Shown: positions 47,420 to 56,882 of the stretch, piece after piece | How positions within the stretch are numbered: position 1 is the first letter of the stretch | Layout of the letters: each line of letters opens with the position of its first letter | Assembly (NCBI RefSeq): GCF_004745525.1 | Contig: NZ_RKLY01000002.1 | Coordinates: 96,881 to 160,880, forward strand | DNA: 64,000 nt | Direction: 5' to 3' | From: Companilactobacillus suantsaicola | GTDB lineage: Bacteria > Bacillota > Bacilli > Lactobacillales > Lactobacillaceae | Translations under genes and position numbers: made by a program | Notes under the pieces: model-generated | The model's input: only the letters and a program-made list of their open reading frames with translations | Database searches by the model: none | What the model was told of the DNA's origin: nothing

Positions 47420-47437
47420 AAAGAACCATTTTTTAAA

Positions 47438-47641
47438 CTACTCATCCACATACTCTAAAATATCGCCAGGTTGACATTCTAAGACCTGACAAATCTTTTC
47501 TAAAGTTGAGAAACGAATCGCTTTTGCCTTATTATTTTTTAAAATCGAAATATTCGCTTGTGTAATACCGACCTTTTCTGCCAATTCAGTCACAGTCATT
47601 TTTCGTTTTAGGAGCATAAAATCAAGATTAATTTTTATCAT
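47438..47641 (-). CDS. YozG-type XRE regulator
   Basis: 67 residues, a minimal Cro/C1 helix-turn-helix (LAEKVGITQANISILKNNKA, ending CQPGDILEY). Paralogue of the N-terminal domain of the regulator at 13972. Its ATG overlaps the stop of the DUF2975 gene by four bases, so the membrane protein and regulator are made together. This pairing is common in Firmicutes; the signal sensed is unknown. Confidence 0.9.
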   Translation of the reverse strand: MIKINLDFMLLKRKMTVTELAEKVGITQANISILKNNKAKAIRFSTLEKICQVLECQPGDILEYVDE

Positions 47642-48111
47642 ATTGTTAAATCATTTTCATCTTTCATATTAATTGCTTTAATCAAAATTTGTTCCATCGC
47701 CGAAACAAAGGCAGCGATTGCTAAAGGTACGAAGACGACTGCTCCAACAATAATTATCATTCCCGGAGCATCGCCGCGATCGGCAGAATAATAAATATAT
47801 GGCATTATTCCTGACAAGGCAAAAAACAGAATCACGAATAAATTTCGAATCATTTTTACTGAATGCAGCGACGATTTAGTAAAGAACTGTTGTTTATCCA
47901 TCAAAAAGAAAATCCTAAATAGATAATAACTAATGCCAAATGCAACTAACGCTGCAGCGAACAAGAAACCAACCGACAATAATTGTAAATGAACCACCGA
48001 ATGATCCACGATTGAAGAATAAGTTCCCCACGCCAAGGCGTAAACAAAAAATAATAAGAATATATCAAGAATAGCTGTCACAATTTTTAAAAAAGTAGTT
48101 TTAATTTTCAT
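47638..48111 (-). CDS. DUF2975 family membrane protein
   Basis: 157 residues with four membrane segments (about 10-30, 43-66, 85-108, 118-140) and the FFLMDKQQFFTKSS loop between the second and third. The intact counterpart of the frameshifted gene at 14467. First gene of a two-gene operon with the XRE regulator. Confidence 0.88.
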   Translation of the reverse strand: MKIKTTFLKIVTAILDIFLLFFVYALAWGTYSSIVDHSVVHLQLLSVGFLFAAALVAFGISYYLFRIFFLMDKQQFFTKSSLHSVKMIRNLFVILFFALSGIMPYIYYSADRGDAPGMIIIVGAVVFVPLAIAAFVSAMEQILIKAINMKDENDLTI

Positions 48112-48192
48112 CTTAAACTCCTCTAAATTATTACAGCTATCATAGCACTCGATATATTGTTTATCAATATGCTTTTATCGATTATCAATGTA

Positions 48193-49527
48193 TTAATTCT
48201 TAACTAACTTACTGATCAACCAACCTGCTGCTAAACCAACTATCGCTGGCATGACCCATCCTAAACCTAGTTCTGACAATGGCAAATACTTATTCCAACT
48301 TAGTATTTGTGAAATCATTGCTTCACTTTGCAAATTTTTTGGCAGAGATTCTAATCCAGCAAAAAATGCGGGAATAATTGTAAAAATAGTCGTTACCCGA
48401 TAGATCCACTTTGAATTTCCCAACAAAGGACTTAGCACAGCGACGATGATCAAAACCATTGCTAATGGATAAAGAAACATCAAAATTGGTGTTGAATAGT
48501 TGATCAATCTCGTTAAACCAATATTAGCAATCAAAAACGAGACGACTGAAACCACCACTAGAGTCACCTGATAATTAAATTTTGGAAACATTTCTTCAGC
48601 CGTTTCACCAAAAGCCGACACTAAACCAATTGAAGTTTTTAAACAAGCAATTATAGCAATTAATGCCAACAACAAACTGCCAAAGGGGCCAAAATAATAG
48701 TTGAATACTTGAGCTAGTGTCACGCCACCATTAGAGGCAAGTGGAAATTGAGCTACACTCATCGTTCCAATCAATGCCAAGAAGGCATAGATCACACCCA
48801 TGATAACCACACTGATAATTCCCGACTTAACGGTATCTTTAGCAATTTGTGCTGGCTTAGTGATGCCCAATGATTTAATCGTCTCAATGACAACTACTCC
48901 AAAAGCTAATGAAGCTAAGGCATCCATCGTATTGTATCCTTCAGTGAATCCTGTCAAAACGGGCGATTTGGCATATTGGTGCTGTGGTAAAGCTTGTAAA
49001 CTACCCATTGGTTTGACAAAAGCTACTACGACTAAAATTCCTAATAAAATTAAGAAAATCGGTGTCAACCACTTGCCAACATACGTCATCAATTTACTCG
49101 GTTTCCGAGACAAAAACCAGGTTGCAATAAAAAACAAGGCTGAAAAAATCAATAATCCAAAACCTTGCAAACCGTAATTAACAAATGGTGCGATTCCTAA
49201 TTGAAATGAAATCGTAGCTAACCTAGGAATCGCAAATAACGGTCCCATAGTGACATACAATAAGATCGTAAACATGTATGCGTAAGGACGATTAACTTTT
49301 CCCGCCAAATCAAAGACACTGTTACTGGCCGTGATTCCCATACTGGCAACACCCAAAAGTGGCAAACCAACCCCAGTTATCAAGAGTCCTATAATCGCTA
49401 GCCAAACATTGCTACCAGCTTGCTGACCTAAATAGACCGGAAAAATTAGATTTCCAGCTCCAAAAAATAATCCAAATAACATCGAACCGATAAAAAATAA
49501 ATTTTTCCAGGTTAATTTTGTTTCCAT
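48193..49527 (-). CDS. brnQ: Branched-chain amino acid transporter (LIVCS family)
   Basis: 444 residues and twelve membrane segments. Signature words are FGLFFGAGNLIFPVYLGQQAG near the N-terminus and GFTEGYNTMDALASLAFGVVV in the middle, both typical of BrnQ cation-coupled Leu/Ile/Val importers. Single gene; ATG 49527. Confidence 0.93.
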   Translation of the reverse strand: METKLTWKNLFFIGSMLFGLFFGAGNLIFPVYLGQQAGSNVWLAIIGLLITGVGLPLLGVASMGITASNSVFDLAGKVNRPYAYMFTILLYVTMGPLFAIPRLATISFQLGIAPFVNYGLQGFGLLIFSALFFIATWFLSRKPSKLMTYVGKWLTPIFLILLGILVVVAFVKPMGSLQALPQHQYAKSPVLTGFTEGYNTMDALASLAFGVVVIETIKSLGITKPAQIAKDTVKSGIISVVIMGVIYAFLALIGTMSVAQFPLASNGGVTLAQVFNYYFGPFGSLLLALIAIIACLKTSIGLVSAFGETAEEMFPKFNYQVTLVVVSVVSFLIANIGLTRLINYSTPILMFLYPLAMVLIIVAVLSPLLGNSKWIYRVTTIFTIIPAFFAGLESLPKNLQSEAMISQILSWNKYLPLSELGLGWVMPAIVGLAAGWLISKLVKN

Positions 49528-49605
49528 TTACTTCACTCTTTCAAAATCTTCATTCCACTATCATAAACAATTAAGATTAACATGACAATTTTTTCATCAA
49601 AAAGA

Positions 49606-49648
49606 AAAGACTGCACTAATGTATTGTCATTAGTACAGCCTCTTTAGC
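49606..49648 (-). terminator. Terminator-like hairpin after the glucosaminidase gene
   Basis: GACTGCACTAATG and CATTAGTACAGCCTC pair with small mismatches, with an A-rich side that becomes a T run on the minus strand. Related to the GAAGCTG hairpins. Confidence 0.6.
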
Positions 49649-49708
49649 TGTTTCTCAAATAGTTCCAGAAAAATTAAATTTTCTCGAATTTCTATTTGTA
49701 ACTAGTAT

Positions 49709-50716
49709 TTATCTAGCACTAGTTACATAACTGTCTTGTACCCATTCGTTAGTAGCAACACGGTAGTAAGTATGACCATTAACAACTTTCTTTTGGTCAG
49801 TCTTCCAGTCAGTGTTGTTAGCTAATCCACGGTTTGTGATCAATTGATATGTTCCATCTGCTTGTAAAGCTAATAATCTAACATATGAACCACCACGATT
49901 GTTAACCGTAACAACACCAGTAGTTGATTGAGAACCACCATTTGTTTCTGGTGTTCCATCATATTGTGTCAAATTGTAGCTAGCAATGATGTTATTCAAT
50001 GATGAAGCATAGTTAGGTGCAGTTGCATATCTACCTTGTAGCCATGCTGTAGCATCCTTGTATGAACTAGTGTTTTCTTTCCAAGTCCCCTTGTAATAAC
50101 TTGAATTCCAAGAAACACCGTTACGTAACTTGTCACCATTGTCTAAGAATGATTCATAGTAACTAGGATATTTTCTAAAGTTAGCATAGATCGTATACCA
50201 ACCTTGTGTTGAGCTCCATTCAGATGTTGGCATTGATACGTAAGCTCCATTGTAGTCACCCTTAATACCAAATAAGTTATGACCTTGTGTAGCTAAAGTT
50301 GAAGCACCCCAACCACTTTCAAGAATAGCTTGAGCTAACATGACTGATGTATAAAGATTATACTTTGCGGCAGCCTTTTGAGCCATTGGAACAGCTTCTT
50401 GTAAGAATGCTTGTTGTTGTGAATATGAAACACCTGAAGCAGCTTGTACAATAGCTGTTACATTTGCAGCTGCGTATGTAGATTCACTAGCAGCTTGAAC
50501 AATTGATGAATTAGCAACTGTTGTATCGGCTTTAGTATTGTCTGAACCGGCAATGACGTTTGTATCGTTATTTTCTGATTTATTATTTACTTGTTCTGTA
50601 TTTGTGTCAGATGCACTGTCGGCACCTGTTGTAGCAGCTGAAACTACTGAGGGTGTAGCGGTTGCAGCCAATGTACCAAGTACTAAAGCACTTGTAATTA
50701 GATTTTTTTTAGACAT
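49709..50716 (-). CDS. GH73 N-acetylglucosaminidase (autolysin) with C-terminal SLAP-like domain
   Basis: 335 residues. Signal peptide to about residue 28 (SVVSAATT), a Thr/Ser/Asn-rich linker, then the glucosaminidase domain (about 105-255) with the catalytic Glu in AQAILESGWG and the motif FGIKGDYNG. The last 65 residues (VTVNNRGGSYVRLL to YYRVATNEWVQDSYV) are an SLAP-like wall-binding unit similar to those at 45579. It cuts peptidoglycan between GlcNAc and MurNAc. Long AT-rich leader upstream. Confidence 0.92.
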   Translation of the reverse strand: MSKKNLITSALVLGTLAATATPSVVSAATTGADSASDTNTEQVNNKSENNDTNVIAGSDNTKADTTVANSSIVQAASESTYAAANVTAIVQAASGVSYSQQQAFLQEAVPMAQKAAAKYNLYTSVMLAQAILESGWGASTLATQGHNLFGIKGDYNGAYVSMPTSEWSSTQGWYTIYANFRKYPSYYESFLDNGDKLRNGVSWNSSYYKGTWKENTSSYKDATAWLQGRYATAPNYASSLNNIIASYNLTQYDGTPETNGGSQSTTGVVTVNNRGGSYVRLLALQADGTYQLITNRGLANNTDWKTDQKKVVNGHTYYRVATNEWVQDSYVTSAR

Positions 50717-51111
50717 AGAATGTTTCCCCTTAATAAATAATCTAGTTATAGACTACTATTTACAAAAATTAGTTTCAATAAAACTCGGATTTTGTAACAA
50801 GAATTAAACATTCGAAAATAAATTGTAATTTTTTGTTACTTGACTTTAAGAATTTCTTAAGAACATTAAGATTCTTTTACATCAAAAACATTCAAAAACA
50901 TTTTTTCAAAAAAATTGGATAACAAATTTCATAAAAATGAATCGTTTAAACAAATAAACCAATTGGTAGCCAAATTATTCTTTCAAAAATAAGAAGAGCA
51001 AATCCCCCTAATATCACGCTATCCGAGTTTATTGAGTCCACCTCCTTTTTTTGTTTTTTTTACACTACCAACAAAATTTTACAATAAAAAAAACCGCCAT
51101 TCAGCGATTTC
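50717..51111. other. AT-rich leader region of the glucosaminidase gene
   Basis: Very AT-rich with several AAAA/TTTT tracts and a palindrome ACCAATTGGT. The only coding candidate is the 31-codon frame listed separately. Confidence 0.45.
50946..51041 (-). CDS. Possible small hydrophobic peptide, 31 aa
   Basis: A frame from GTG 51041 to TAA 50946 gives a peptide with the hydrophobic core VILGGFALLIFERIIWLPIG. GGAGG overlaps the GTG too closely, and a second GTG eight codons in has a poor site. Size and composition recall type I toxin or holin-like peptides, but no antitoxin RNA can be shown. Weak call. Confidence 0.22.
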   Translation of the reverse strand: MDSINSDSVILGGFALLIFERIIWLPIGLFV

Positions 51112-52689
51112 CTATAATTTTGAAGTTAACTTAACATTTGGATATTTGTTAGCAAACCAGTTCTCAGCAAATTTATTCTCAAATAAGAACAATGGTTTGT
51201 CGTCCAAATCTTTAACTAACATATTTCTAGTTGATGACATCGATTCATCTAATTGTTCAGGATCGACCCAACGAGCAATTCTTGAACCAATTGGTTTCAT
51301 TACAACATCACAATTATATTCGTTCTTCATTCTAAATTGGAAAACTTCGAATTGAAGTTGACCAACGGCACCTAAAATATAGTCATTAGTTGTATATTTC
51401 TTATAAAGTTGAACGGCACCCTCTTGAACCAACTGTTGCATCCCTTTGTGGAATGATTTTTGCTTCATGACGTTCTTAGCTTGAACCTCCATAAACATTT
51501 CTGGTGTAAATTGTGGCAAGTCTTCAAATTGAACTGACTTCTTACCTGAATAAATAGTGTCACCAATTTGGAAATTACCAGTATCGTACAAACCAACAAT
51601 ATCCCCAGCAACAGCTGTCTTAACTGTTTCTCTTTGATCAGACATGAACTCTGTTGCATTATTCAGACGCATAACTTTTCCAGTTCGGTTCAAAGTAACA
51701 TCCATACCACGAACGAATTCACCTGAACAAATTCTGACAAAGGCGATTCGGTCACGGTGATTAGGATTCATATTAGCTTGGATCTTGAAAACAAAGCCAG
51801 AAAACTCTGGATCATCTGGTTTTACAAGTTCGTCGCTATCTTTTTGCTTGTGAACTGTAGGAGCTGGAGCCATATCCAAAAAAGTATTCAAAAATGTCTC
51901 AACACCAAAATTAGTCAAAGCTGAACCAAAGAAGACTGGTGTTTGGTTACCCTCTTGAACCTTCTTCAAATCAAATTCATTTCCGGCTTCCTTGATTAAA
52001 TCAACTTCACCCAAGGCTTGATCATAAACACCATCTTCTTCGATTGGATTGTGTTCAGCTAATTTTCCTTCATCATTTAATGGCAAGAATCTGTCATCGC
52101 CATCTTTTCGATAAAGCTCTAAACGATTATTGCGAATATCATAAAGACCTTTTAATTCCTTACCCATACCGATTGGCCAATTCATTGCACAACCTTCGAT
52201 ATTCAACAACTCTTCTAGTTCAGCAATCAAGTCAAGTGGATCACGACCATCACGATCCAACTTATTCATGAATGTGAAAATAGGAATACCACGTTTTTTA
52301 ACAACTTTAAATAATTTCTTAGTCTGTGGTTCGATACCTTTAGCAGAATCAATAACCATGACCGCAGCATCAACCGCCATCAAAGTACGATAAGTATCTT
52401 CAGAGAAATCCTCATGTCCTGGGGTATCCAAAATATTGATATCCTTGTCATGATAGTGGAATTGCATTACCGAACTAGTAACAGAGATTCCACGCTTCTT
52501 TTCAATTTCCATCCAGTCAGAAGTAGCAAATTGACCAGATTTTTTAGCTTTAACAGTACCTGCCGAACGAATAACTCCACCAAAGTAAAGCATTTGTTCA
52601 GTAATAGTAGTTTTACCAGCATCCGGGTGAGAGATGATAGCAAAAGTTCTACGTTTATTAACTTCTTGTTCTAATTGTTTTTGGTCCAT
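51112..52689 (-). CDS. prfC: Peptide chain release factor 3
   Basis: 525 residues, a translational GTPase that recycles RF1/RF2 after termination. G1 [10 protein letters not shown]2 region [11 protein letters not shown]3 DTPGHEDF and G4 [10 protein letters not shown] are in order, followed by the domain II/III sequences of RF3. ATG 52689 starts the standard [20 protein letters not shown]. No ribosome site is next to it: repeat B6 lies between GGAGG (52822-52826) and the ATG. TTG 52704 inside the repeat arm is an alternative without a ribosome site. Confidence 0.93.
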   Translation of the reverse strand: MDQKQLEQEVNKRRTFAIISHPDAGKTTITEQMLYFGGVIRSAGTVKAKKSGQFATSDWMEIEKKRGISVTSSVMQFHYHDKDINILDTPGHEDFSEDTYRTLMAVDAAVMVIDSAKGIEPQTKKLFKVVKKRGIPIFTFMNKLDRDGRDPLDLIAELEELLNIEGCAMNWPIGMGKELKGLYDIRNNRLELYRKDGDDRFLPLNDEGKLAEHNPIEEDGVYDQALGEVDLIKEAGNEFDLKKVQEGNQTPVFFGSALTNFGVETFLNTFLDMAPAPTVHKQKDSDELVKPDDPEFSGFVFKIQANMNPNHRDRIAFVRICSGEFVRGMDVTLNRTGKVMRLNNATEFMSDQRETVKTAVAGDIVGLYDTGNFQIGDTIYSGKKSVQFEDLPQFTPEMFMEVQAKNVMKQKSFHKGMQQLVQEGAVQLYKKYTTNDYILGAVGQLQFEVFQFRMKNEYNCDVVMKPIGSRIARWVDPEQLDESMSSTRNMLVKDLDDKPLFLFENKFAENWFANKYPNVKLTSKL

Positions 52690-52694
52690 AATAT

Positions 52695-52816
52695 TAGAGC
52701 GCAAAGCAAAGCGGTTAACTCACGAGGATTAAGACCACTTTGATCGTTGGCTGCTTTAGCAGACGACGATCGAAGTTGACTTAACCGGAATGAGTTGCTT
52801 TGCTTTGCGCGTTTTC
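52695..52816 (-). repeat. Family B structured repeat, copy B6, in the prfC leader
   Basis: Outer arms GCGCAAAGCAAAGC/GCTTTGCTTTGCGC are perfect over 14 bp. Then AACTCA/TGAGTT, the family AACC bulge, TTAAG/CTTAA, ACTTCGATCGT/ACGATCAAAGT (one mismatch) and a CTGC-TAAA-GCAG end loop. Family ends AAACGCG and GCTCTA are present. Confidence 0.8.
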
Positions 52817-52868
52817 GTCCTCCATAAAAAAATTTAAAAATCATTTTTCTCGAAAAAAAAGAAATACG

Positions 52869-54224
52869 TCAGTATTTCTTCTTATACATGTTTTCAGTAA
52901 CAACCTTCAGTTTTTCATCAGGAACCGTTACGATAACATTTTCAATTCTAGAACCATTCAATTCACCAGATGTGATCACGATTCCATCTTTTAACTCAAA
53001 TGATTTAGGATGTTTAGCATCAGGAATCTCCCCAATGTTCATAATCAAATACCCAGCAATCGTATCGACATCTTCAACCTTGATTTCTTCTTCAAACAAT
53101 TCATCAAAATCTTCAATTGTCATTAAACCAACTACCGAGAATTTATTTGCACCAAGACGTTGGAAATTCTTAGTGACAGGATCATATTCGTCATCAATTT
53201 CCCCAACAATCTCTTCCAAAATATCTTCAATCGTTGCTAATCCAACAATACCACCATATTCATCAACTACCATGGCAATTTGAGTTTGCGTACTACGCAT
53301 TTGCAGTAGTAAAGCATCAATGTTAGTAGCCTCAGGAACAAACAGTGGTTCTTTCATGATTGATTTCAAATTGATTTTCTCAAAACCAACTTCACGAGAC
53401 TTTTTCAATAAGTCTTTAATATGGACAATACCGATCACATTATCCTTGTCTCCACCGTACATTGGAATTCTCGAATAAGGTTGATTCAAAATTTTATCGA
53501 TGTTCTCATCAACTGGATCATTAATATCAATCATAAAGGTATCCATTCTTGGCGTCATGATCTCACGCGCCGTCTTATCTCCAAAACGGATAATCCCTTG
53601 AAGCATTTGATATTCATCAGAATTAATTGTGCCACTGTTACGTGATTTTCGTAATGTTGCAATCATTTCTGTTCTGGTAATTGAATCATCTTTTTGACTA
53701 AAATCAATTGGAGTTATCTTAGTTAATAAGGTAATCGTCTTATCCAATAACCAAACAAACGGACGCAAGACTTTACCGACTAATCTAACAAACGGTTCAG
53801 TAAAACTAGCTACTTGATAAGGCTGTTGCAGTGCAATCCTTTTTGGATATAATTCTCCAAAAACTAATGTAATAAACGACAAAATGATCGTAATGATTAC
53901 AATTGAAGTTTCATGACTACCAGGGAAACTTCCAATCAACTTTTCTAGTCGAGAACTCAAAGTCGTTGCCGCACTAGCAGATGATAAGAACCCGGCCAAT
54001 GTGATTGCTACTTGAATCGTTGATAAAAACTTATTAGGATCGTTGATTGCATTCAAAATTCTTTGAGCTCGTTTATTACCGCTCTTTGCTTTTTCCTCAA
54101 CGGACACTTTATTAACAGAAACAATCGCCATTTCGCCTGCTGCAAAAAAAGCATTTAATAACGTTAATACAATTATTAAAATCAGCTGCCCGGAAAGCGA
54201 CGCTCCAGAAGAGTCACCACTCAT
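52869..54224 (-). CDS. CNNM/CorC-family membrane protein with CBS domains
   Basis: 451 residues. N-terminal DUF21/CNNM transmembrane domain (four segments within residues 10-150: LNAFFAAGEMAIVSVNK), two CBS domains (about 215-340: GDKTAREIMTPRMDTFMI, QIAMVVDEYGGIVGL) and a C-terminal CorC/HlyC transporter-associated domain (GLMTIEDFDELF). Called hemolysin-like in older annotation; the family is linked to magnesium or cobalt handling. GAGTG-like ribosome site before ATG 54224. Confidence 0.92.
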   Translation of the reverse strand: MSGDSSGASLSGQLILIIVLTLLNAFFAAGEMAIVSVNKVSVEEKAKSGNKRAQRILNAINDPNKFLSTIQVAITLAGFLSSASAATTLSSRLEKLIGSFPGSHETSIVIITIILSFITLVFGELYPKRIALQQPYQVASFTEPFVRLVGKVLRPFVWLLDKTITLLTKITPIDFSQKDDSITRTEMIATLRKSRNSGTINSDEYQMLQGIIRFGDKTAREIMTPRMDTFMIDINDPVDENIDKILNQPYSRIPMYGGDKDNVIGIVHIKDLLKKSREVGFEKINLKSIMKEPLFVPEATNIDALLLQMRSTQTQIAMVVDEYGGIVGLATIEDILEEIVGEIDDEYDPVTKNFQRLGANKFSVVGLMTIEDFDELFEEEIKVEDVDTIAGYLIMNIGEIPDAKHPKSFELKDGIVITSGELNGSRIENVIVTVPDEKLKVVTENMYKKKY

Positions 54225-54357
54225 TTAACTTGCACTCACTTTCATATTTCATATGTAAATAACATAAACAAAACAATTATAACAGGTGTCATTGCATTCA
54301 ACAATAAACCTTTTTCATGTTAAAATAAGAATACTAGTATATAGGGAGTTAACAAAA

Positions 54358-54819
54358 ATGTCTAATAAAAAAATTTCCATCATCTATGTCTTTTTCTTCA
54401 TCATCCCTTACATTCTCTGTTTGTCGATCATTGGTGTTTCCTATAACTCATTAGTTTTACACGCTTTGACTTGGAGAATTGTTGTTGGTGGAATCGTTGG
54501 AGCTTTTGGTATGTTTGCGGTCAAAGTTATCGCCCAGCGACCAGTTTTGATCATGTATCGTAGTTCCACTCGAAAAGTCCTCAAAGAATTGTTACATTTC
54601 TTTGTTTTAGAACGTAGTAAAATTGTTATTGGAGCCAATTTATTCGTCGACTTTTGGTTATCAATGGCCAGCATTTATTTAGTTGCTAAATTTTTACCAC
54701 TCAATTTAATTCTTGGTCGAACTCTTGGTTGGTTAGTTTTCCTACTAATGATTTCTTTGACTTTGGCCTCATATTTGGAGTTTGAATCGCTTTCCATTTA
54801 CACGGAGAAAAAGAAATAA
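54358..54819 (+). CDS. Hypothetical membrane protein, 153 aa
   Basis: Four hydrophobic segments (about 8-27, 36-56, 88-107, 113-133), not recognised as a family. ATG 54358 lies nine bases after GGGAG; the longer frame to 54286 has no site. The conserved-looking middle loop RPVLIMYRSSTRKVLKELL is basic and probably cytoplasmic. Confidence 0.7.
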   Translation: MSNKKISIIYVFFFIIPYILCLSIIGVSYNSLVLHALTWRIVVGGIVGAFGMFAVKVIAQRPVLIMYRSSTRKVLKELLHFFVLERSKIVIGANLFVDFWLSMASIYLVAKFLPLNLILGRTLGWLVFLLMISLTLASYLEFESLSIYTEKKK

Positions 54820-54822
54820 TTC

Positions 54823-54851
54823 TTGACTTATCCAAAGATTAATTGTAAGTT
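54823..54851 (+). promoter_or_regulatory. Candidate promoter of the cysteine operon
   Basis: TTGACT (54823-54828), 17 bases, TAAGTT (54846-54851), 30 bases before the leader-peptide start. The -35 is good and the -10 is weak. Confidence 0.4.
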
Positions 54852-54881
54852 TGAGTCATCTTAATTGAAGGAGGAATTGAC

Positions 54882-54977
54882 ATGTTGAATAATACAAACT
54901 TTGAAGCCAAATCATGTTGTTGTGTAGTAATTGAAAATTACTATACTTCTTCAACATGTCTAATACCACTCAATTGA
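54882..54977 (+). CDS. Leader peptide with three consecutive Cys codons
   Basis: A 31-codon frame (ATG 54882, TGA 54975) behind a near-perfect AAGGAGG site. The peptide is MLNNTNFEAKSCCCVVIENY followed by YTSSTCLIPLN. Codons 12-14 are TGT TGT TGT and a fourth Cys codon is at 26. It precedes a strong terminator and the cysteine synthesis genes, exactly the layout of amino-acid attenuators. GACATGTTGAA around its start codon pairs perfectly over 11 bp with TTCAACATGTC near its end (54950-54960), and an AGTAATT/AATTACT hairpin lies just after the Cys triplet. I infer that scarcity of Cys-tRNA stalls the ribosome and changes the downstream folding. Confidence 0.82.
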   Translation: MLNNTNFEAKSCCCVVIENYYTSSTCLIPLN

Positions 54978-55005
54978 TAATCAAGTAGTGCAAACTATAA
55001 AATCA

Positions 55006-55038
55006 AGAGGAGTTGACATTAGTCAGCTCCTCTTTTTT
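55006..55038 (+). terminator. Attenuator terminator upstream of the cysteine genes
   Basis: AGAGGAGTTGAC and GTCAGCTCCTCT pair over 12 bp (one G-T), loop ATTA, then six T. It lies after the leader peptide and before the first structural gene. The 3' arm can also pair in 10 of 11 positions (one G-T included) with GAGGAATTGAC, the leader ribosome site. Confidence 0.88.
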
Positions 55039-55068
55039 GTACTTGTAAAACTTAGAAAGGAGTTACTT

Positions 55069-55866
55069 GTGGAACCTATTAGAATTGGTATTTTAAATTT
55101 AATGCAAAACAAAGTAGAAACAATGCATAATTTTCAACACGCATTGAAAAATGAAAATGTGCAACTAACCTTCTACTATTCAGCTACTCGTTACGTAAAT
55201 CGTGTACTTGACTCAGCGATTACAGATAATATGAAACCACTAGACTTACAAGAAGTTAATGATTTAGACGGTTTCATTATTACTGGCAGTCCCGTTGAAA
55301 AATTAGATTTTCCTCAAGTTTCTTACTTCGAAGAAGTTAATGATCTAATTGATCAACTAAATACTTCTAACATCCCGCAGCTTTATGTCTGTTGGGGCGC
55401 CATGGCTGCCCTGAATCGAATTTATAACATTCAAAAAAAATTATTACCACACAAAGTATTTGGTATTTTCCAAAATCAAATCTTAAAACCAACCCCGCTT
55501 TTAAATAATATTAGCGATAACTTCCCTGCTCCTCATGCTCGATACGCGGAAATGGATCACGAACAGATTCAAGCCAATCCTAATTTAATGGTTGAGGCAA
55601 CTAGCGAAAACGGACTCTTAACTTTAGTCAGTGCTAAAGACAAGCATCAAACTTTTATCTTTTCACATCTTGAATACCAAAAAGATGGTTTGGACAAAGA
55701 ATATCGACGTGAATTAGCCAGTATTAAAGTTAAGCATCCGTTCCCAGCTGCCAATTATTATTCACCATTAGATAGGAAACCAACTTTCTCATGGAAGCAG
55801 ACGCAACAAATTTTTTATCAAAACTGGTTACAAACCGTTACAGAACACAAATTAACAACTTGCTAA
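55069..55866 (+). CDS. MetA-like acyltransferase, probable serine O-acetyltransferase
   Basis: 265 residues of the homoserine O-succinyl/acetyltransferase (MetA/HTS) fold. Catalytic Cys in VCWGAMAALNR, then KVFGIF, the PHARYAE motif and the SHLEYQKDG motif carrying the catalytic His and Glu. Family members normally acylate homoserine. However, a MetA-like protein directly upstream of cysK in Lactobacillus casei has been shown to be a serine acetyltransferase, and there is no cysE or methionine gene here. I therefore infer O-acetylserine synthesis. Start GTG 55069 is six bases after AAAGGAG; the ATG at 54988 lies before the terminator and is not the start. Confidence 0.88.
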   Translation: MEPIRIGILNLMQNKVETMHNFQHALKNENVQLTFYYSATRYVNRVLDSAITDNMKPLDLQEVNDLDGFIITGSPVEKLDFPQVSYFEEVNDLIDQLNTSNIPQLYVCWGAMAALNRIYNIQKKLLPHKVFGIFQNQILKPTPLLNNISDNFPAPHARYAEMDHEQIQANPNLMVEATSENGLLTLVSAKDKHQTFIFSHLEYQKDGLDKEYRRELASIKVKHPFPAANYYSPLDRKPTFSWKQTQQIFYQNWLQTVTEHKLTTC

Positions 55867-55878
55867 GGAGAAATTATT

Positions 55879-56802
55879 ATGACAAAAATTGCCCAAAATA
55901 TTACAGAATTAATTGGTAATACACCCATTGTAAAACTAGATAAGGTCGTTCCCGAAGACGCTGCCGACGTATACGTCAAGTTGGAATTTTTCAATCCCGG
56001 TAGTTCCATCAAAGATAGAATTGCTCTAGCTATGATCGAAGCCGCCGAAAAAGATGGCAAGATCAAACCCGGCGATACTTTAGTTGAACCTACTTCAGGA
56101 AATACTGGTATCGGACTTTCATTAGTCGCAGCTGCCAAAGGTTATCATTTGATCATCACTATGCCTGAAACAATGAGTATCGAACGTCGTAAGTTGATGC
56201 AAGGTTATGGTACAGAATTAATTTTGACACCTGGTTCAGAAGGTATGGGTGGTGCTATCAAGAAAGCTACTGATTTGGCCAACGAAAATGGTTACTTCAT
56301 GCCTATGCAATTCCAAAATCCAGCTAATCCTTTAATCCACGAAAAGACAACTGGTAAAGAAATCGTTGATGCTTTCGGTGACACCCCAGTCGATGGCTTC
56401 GTTGCTGGAGTTGGTACTGGTGGTACCCTCTCAGGTGTTAGCCATGCTTTAACTAAAGCTTATCCAAACGTCAAAGTCTGGGCCCTTGAAGCAGCTGAAT
56501 CTCCTCTATTAAAGGAAGGCAAAACTGGTGCTCACAAGATTCAAGGTATCAGTGCTGGATTCATTCCTGACACTTTGGATAAAAACTCATATTCAGATAT
56601 TATTGAAGTAACTAGCGACCAAGCTATCAAGATGGCACAAGTTGTTAGTCACAAAGAAGGATTTTTACCTGGTATCTCAGCTGGTGCTAACATCTTCGGT
56701 GCCATCGAAATTGCCAAGAAACTCGGTAAAGGTAAAACAGTCGTTACCGTTGCACCTGATAATGGTGAAAGATACCTTTCAACTGATTTATTTAAGTTTT
56801 AG
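55879..56802 (+). CDS. cysK: Cysteine synthase (O-acetylserine sulfhydrylase)
   Basis: 307 residues, PLP-dependent fold type II. The PLP lysine is in GSSIKDRIA, the substrate loop is [10 protein letters not shown], the phosphate loop is [10 protein letters not shown], and the C-terminal PDNGERYLS is characteristic. It joins sulfide to O-acetylserine to make cysteine. It begins 12 bases after the acyltransferase stop with AAGGAG in between, so the two steps of the pathway are encoded together. Confidence 0.95.
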   Translation: MTKIAQNITELIGNTPIVKLDKVVPEDAADVYVKLEFFNPGSSIKDRIALAMIEAAEKDGKIKPGDTLVEPTSGNTGIGLSLVAAAKGYHLIITMPETMSIERRKLMQGYGTELILTPGSEGMGGAIKKATDLANENGYFMPMQFQNPANPLIHEKTTGKEIVDAFGDTPVDGFVAGVGTGGTLSGVSHALTKAYPNVKVWALEAAESPLLKEGKTGAHKIQGISAGFIPDTLDKNSYSDIIEVTSDQAIKMAQVVSHKEGFLPGISAGANIFGAIEIAKKLGKGKTVVTVAPDNGERYLSTDLFKF

Positions 56803-56882
56803 AAGTCATATCTTTTCTAAGAATGTTTATTTTATGAGAGAATAGAAAATGGTCAATTTTATATAGGGGGATCTATTTCAAA

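Noticed and set aside
47022..47427. Target duplication of the 390-bp MITE-like unit
   Set aside because: Only an ATTTTT word recurs, expected by chance in such AT-rich flanks.
54852..55068. T-box or SAM riboswitch before the cysteine operon
   Set aside because: No T-box GGTGG/ACC motif or specifier layout is visible, and the Cys leader peptide explains the terminator.
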